From: an uncultured Hyphomicrobiales bacterium
Lineage (GTDB): Bacteria; Pseudomonadota; Alphaproteobacteria; Rhizobiales; Xanthobacteraceae
Direction: 5' to 3'
DNA length: 63,021 bases
Assembly: GCA_903885555.1 (NCBI GenBank)
Contig: CAISIV010000021.1
Location: 1-63,021, forward strand
Below the pieces are notes generated by a model. That model did no database searches. It was not told where the DNA came from and was given only the letters and a program-made list of their open reading frames with translations. Below are positions 60,418 through 63,021 of the stretch, in pieces. A program made the translations under genes and the position numbers. Position 1 is the stretch's first letter. Every line of letters starts with the position of its first letter.

Positions 60418-61452
60418 ATGAAATTGACCCGCCTCGCGCTCGCCCTTGCCTTGAGTACGATCTGCGCCGTTTCCTCGGCACACGCGCAGGAAATGACCAA
60501 GATCAAGTTCACGCTCGACTGGAAGCTTCAGGGCATCCACTCCTGGTATCACTGGGCCAAGGAGAAGGGCTATTTCGCCGCCGAGAAGCTCGATGTCACC
60601 ATCGATCAGGGCGAGGGCTCTGCCGCGACCGTGTCGCGCATCATGTCGGGCGCCTATGACGCCGGCTTCGGCGACACCAACGCTGTTATTCAAACCGCTG
60701 CGACCAAGCCGGGCGAAGCACCGGTGATGGTCTACATGATCTACAGCAAGGCGCCGTTCGCGCTGCTGACCAAGTCGTCAAGCTCGATCCATACTGTAAA
60801 AGACCTCGCCGGCAAGAAGCTCGGTACCGCGCCGGGTGGCGCGTCGCTGAAGCTGTTGCCGCTGCTGGCCAAAAAGAATGGCCTCGACGACTCGACCATC
60901 GCCATCACGCAAGTGGCGCCGAACCTGCAGGAACAGATCTTGATCCAGAACCAGGTCGATGTGTCGGCCGTGTTCACCGCGACCAGCTACATGAACCTCG
61001 TCGCGCAGAAGCTCGATCCGGACAAGGATTTCCGCTGGATCTATTACGCCGACTCCGGCCTTGAACTGTATTCGAACGGCGTCATGGTTTCGGCCAAGCT
61101 TGCCAAGGAAAAGCCCGAGGCTGTGAAGGGCCTGGTCAAGGCGATCAACCGCGCACTCAAGGAAACGATGGCCGACCCGGATGCTGCCATCGCGCTGCTG
61201 GCGGGCATTGAGCCGCTGATCAACAAGGACATCGAAAAGCGCCGCATGATTTATGTCTACAACAGTCTGATCGATACCGACGAGGCGCGTTCGCTCGGCA
61301 TCGGCGATGTCGGCGACGCCAAGCTCGCCGCCAGCAGCGCGACCATCGCGGAAGCCTACGGTCTGCCGCGCACGCCGACGGCGGCCGAGATCTTCAACCG
61401 CTCGTTCCTGCCGCCGAAGGCCGAGCGCCTACCGGTCAAGCTGACGAACTAA
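60418..61452 (+). CDS. ABC transporter substrate-binding protein (NMT1/ThiY-like), copy 2
   Basis: A 344-residue receptor with a signal peptide ending AHAQ near residue 23. It opens KIKFTLDWKLQGIHSWYHWA and shares YDAGFGDTNAVIQ, KLAKEKPEAVKG and a C-terminal FNRSFLPPKAERLP with the receptor at 55435-56472. A CAGGAG site precedes ATG 60418; a long in-frame upstream extension overlaps the permease gene and is rejected. It follows the permease by 22 nt. Two receptors for one transporter suggest two related ligands. Confidence 0.9.
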   Translation: MKLTRLALALALSTICAVSSAHAQEMTKIKFTLDWKLQGIHSWYHWAKEKGYFAAEKLDVTIDQGEGSAATVSRIMSGAYDAGFGDTNAVIQTAATKPGEAPVMVYMIYSKAPFALLTKSSSSIHTVKDLAGKKLGTAPGGASLKLLPLLAKKNGLDDSTIAITQVAPNLQEQILIQNQVDVSAVFTATSYMNLVAQKLDPDKDFRWIYYADSGLELYSNGVMVSAKLAKEKPEAVKGLVKAINRALKETMADPDAAIALLAGIEPLINKDIEKRRMIYVYNSLIDTDEARSLGIGDVGDAKLAASSATIAEAYGLPRTPTAAEIFNRSFLPPKAERLPVKLTN

Positions 61453-61462
61453 ACGGAACGGG

Positions 61463-61485
61463 GGCGGGAGCCTGAAGCTCCCGCC
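61463..61485 (+). terminator. Stem-loop after the second binding-protein gene
   Basis: GGCGGGAGC (61463-61471) pairs perfectly with GCTCCCGCC (61477-61485) around a 5-nt loop. No T-run follows, so this is more likely an mRNA-stabilising or attenuating structure between receptor and amidohydrolase genes than a full terminator. Confidence 0.5.
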
Positions 61486-61504
61486 GCTGAAAGGCTCTTC
61501 AAGC

Positions 61505-62596
61505 GTGCCAGTCGCAAAAGTTCACCGCATATCCGCCGCCGCGCCTGACGATGTCAGCCGCATCGAAGTCGCGATTAAAGCCGGCCGGATTGATCCGGCC
61601 GGCGTCATCGCCGTGCTGGCAAAGACCGAAGGCAACGGCCTGGTCAACGACTTCAGCCGGGGGCTCGGCACTACCTCGCTTTCGCTGCTGTTTCGCCGCT
61701 ATCTGCCGGTCGAGGCGGCCGATAAAATATGTCTGGTGATGTCCGGCGGCACCGAAGGCGGGATGGCGCCGCATTGGGTTGTGCTTGAGCGCGCCGAGGG
61801 CGGAAGCGGGGCGAGCCCCGCGCTCGCGATCGGCCGTGCGCACACGCCGCCTTTACCGTTTGAACAGCTCGGCCGGATGTTCGAGGTCGAGCAGGTCGCC
61901 GAAGGCGTTCGCGCGGCAATGCAGGACGCCGGAATTGCCGACGTGGCCGACGTTCATTTCGTCCAGATCAAGTGTCCGCTTTTGACCTTGCAGCGGATCG
62001 GCGAGGCCGATGCGCGGGGCGCCAAGGTCCTGACGCGCGACACCTTGAAATCGATGGGTCTGTCGCGCGCCGCCAGCGCCTTAGGCGCGGCCGTGGCGCT
62101 CGGTGAGATCGACAAGGCCAGAATTTCGGACGCCGATATTTGTGTCGATTTCACGCTGTGGTCCGGCCGCGCCAGCGCGTCGGCCGGCATCGAACTGCTC
62201 AATCACGAGATCGTTGTGTTGGGCATGTCGAAGGCGTGGTCGGGCCCTTTGGTCATCGACCACGGTGTGATGGCCGACGCCGTCGATATCGAGCCGGTGC
62301 GGGCGGCGCTCGGTCGTCTCGGACTGCCGACACAAGGTCAATTAAAGCCGGAAGACCGCAAACGCGTCGTCGCGTTGCTCGGGAAAGCCGAAGCCAGCCA
62401 CGACGGACGGCTACGAGGCAATCGTCACACCATGTTGGACGATTCCGATATTTCCTCGACGCGGCATGCGCGCGCTTTTGTCTGCGGCGCGCTCGCCGGG
62501 CTCATCGGCCATGCCGAGATCTACGTCTCGGGTGGCGCCGAGCATCAGGGCCCCGACGGCGGCGGCCCGGTGGCGCTGATCGTCGAACGAGGCTAG
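61505..62596 (+). CDS. Ring-opening amidohydrolase (barbiturase / cyanuric acid amidohydrolase family)
   Basis: A 363-residue member of the AtzD/TrzD/barbiturase family, whose threefold-repeat fold carries three Ser-Lys dyads. Landmarks are SGGTEGGMAPH near residue 80, the middle-repeat ASASAGIELLNHEIVVLG near 225 and the final YVSGGAEHQGPDGGGP near 342. These enzymes open barbiturate or cyanuric acid without the usual amidohydrolase fold. With a dihydroorotase-like enzyme and URC genes nearby, a pyrimidine-type substrate is more likely than an s-triazine, but residues deciding this were not checked. The stop shares CTAG with the convergent acetamidase gene. Confidence 0.88.
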   Translation: MPVAKVHRISAAAPDDVSRIEVAIKAGRIDPAGVIAVLAKTEGNGLVNDFSRGLGTTSLSLLFRRYLPVEAADKICLVMSGGTEGGMAPHWVVLERAEGGSGASPALAIGRAHTPPLPFEQLGRMFEVEQVAEGVRAAMQDAGIADVADVHFVQIKCPLLTLQRIGEADARGAKVLTRDTLKSMGLSRAASALGAAVALGEIDKARISDADICVDFTLWSGRASASAGIELLNHEIVVLGMSKAWSGPLVIDHGVMADAVDIEPVRAALGRLGLPTQGQLKPEDRKRVVALLGKAEASHDGRLRGNRHTMLDDSDISSTRHARAFVCGALAGLIGHAEIYVSGGAEHQGPDGGGPVALIVERG

Positions 62597-63021
62597 CGCC
62601 CGCGTAAGTACGACTTCTTCAGCATCACATGGATGCCCTTGCTGACGTTCACCAGTTGCGTGACGTGCATGTCGGCGGCGACGCTGCAGAGTGAGTAGGC
62701 GTCGGCGGCGGATAGCCCAGTACGCTGGCTGATCAATTTGATCATCTCGCGCAAGGCATCCTTGGCGGCAAGATCGAGATCGGGATCGAACGCCATCGTG
62801 ATGACGTGCGTTGCGGTTTCGGCCCAGGGGCGGGAAATGCCAGTGTTCTTCTTGATCGACAGCTTGATGGTGCCGCGCAGGAGGTGCGGATCGATTTCGG
62901 CACGCATCCGGACTTCACCTTCACGCCGTTGATCTCGGACATCGGCACGCTTCCCGCCGAGAGTTCGCTCGTGATCCCGGTCACGATCCGCCGCGTTACC
63001 CCGGCGACGGGGCGGGCGTAC
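62593..63021 (-). pseudogene. Acetamidase/formamidase family protein, C-terminal part with apparent frameshift (runs off the window)
   Basis: Codons from 62593 to about 62907 encode a typical acetamidase/formamidase C-terminus (RPWAETATHVITMAFDPDL, GLSAADAYSLCSVAADMHVTQLV, KGIHVML). Upstream of about 62910 this frame has poor third-position GC, whereas another frame on the same strand, open to the window edge, has strong coding character (VPMSEINGVKVKSG). The two join near 62900-62915, implying a one-base gain or loss: a true frameshift or a sequence error. If intact, the enzyme would release ammonia from a small amide, fitting the neighbouring ring-opening amidohydrolase. The 5' end is outside the window. 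Confidence 0.6.

Noticed and set aside
61505-62596. Specific naming as cyanuric acid hydrolase (s-triazine degradation)
   Set aside because: No biuret hydrolase or other triazine gene is nearby, and residues separating cyanuric acid hydrolases from barbiturases could not be checked; the family-level name is kept.
1-63021. tRNA/rRNA genes, CRISPR arrays, insertion sequences, integrase or phage genes
   Set aside because: None was seen on either strand: no cloverleaf-like sequence, no regularly spaced repeats, no transposase or integrase motifs.

Overview
The window is a dense, high-GC stretch (about 62-63% by eye) of a heterotrophic alphaproteobacterium, most likely order Hyphomicrobiales (Bradyrhizobium / Rhodopseudomonas / Pseudolabrys-like relatives). 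The reasons are the NasST-controlled nas operon with a NirA-type nitrite reductase, the many ABC/TRAP/TTT substrate-binding proteins, and an intergenic palindrome (44991-45039) of a type I recall as common in Rhizobiales. Gene names rest on motif recognition and family knowledge; no database search was run. No rRNA, tRNA, CRISPR array, insertion sequence or phage gene was seen.

1-9.1 kb: aerobic aryl-CoA catabolism. A divergent FAD hydroxylase faces a tightly overlapping operon: a flavin monooxygenase/Old-Yellow-Enzyme fusion (salicylyl-CoA 5-hydroxylase or 2-aminobenzoyl-CoA monooxygenase/reductase type), an SDR, a MarR regulator, an enoyl-CoA hydratase, an acyl-CoA dehydrogenase, a benzoate/2-aminobenzoate-type CoA ligase and a Rid protein. 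9.1-15.2 kb (minus strand): TRAP transporter, extradiol dioxygenase, GntR regulator and an MhpA-like hydroxylase form a second aromatic-acid uptake and ring-cleavage operon. 15.4-21.1 kb: a divergent SDR, a Bug/TctC binding protein, a PheA/TfdB-type hydroxylase, a MaoC hydratase, and an SDR plus double-hotdog hydratase pair that looks like a split MFE-2.

21.2-35.7 kb: a complete assimilatory nitrate system: NasT-NasS regulators, then a leader with a sigma54-like promoter, an ANTAR-type hairpin and a competing terminator, then nrtABD-type transporter, globin, FAD reductase, NirA, an Fe-S/FNR flavoprotein, nitrate reductase and siroheme synthase. 35.7-41.6 kb: two alpha/beta hydrolases, an orphan ABC binding protein, and a two-subunit molybdenum hydroxylase. 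41.7-45.0 kb: a compact sulfur-oxidation cluster (flavocytochrome-c-like flavoprotein, SoxX, SoxY, SoxZ, SoxA) without soxB or soxCD in view; its SoxY lacks the usual GGCGG tail.

45.0-51.0 kb: a metallo-beta-lactamase-fold hydrolase, three related SDR-fold proteins that all lack the catalytic YxxxK motif, and an ABC transporter. 51.0-63.0 kb: a pyrimidine/cyclic-amide catabolic block. A URC-type uracil module (upp, URC4, URC1) and a LysR gene lie on the minus strand. A divergent operon carries two paralogous binding proteins, an ABC ATPase and permease, an SDR, a dihydroorotase/allantoinase-like amidohydrolase and a barbiturase/cyanuric-acid-hydrolase-family enzyme. An apparently frameshifted acetamidase/formamidase C-terminus closes the window. 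The most rewarding targets are the nas antitermination leader, the YxxxK-less SDR group beside its transporter, the variant SoxY, and the two pyrimidine modules sharing one LysR intergenic region.
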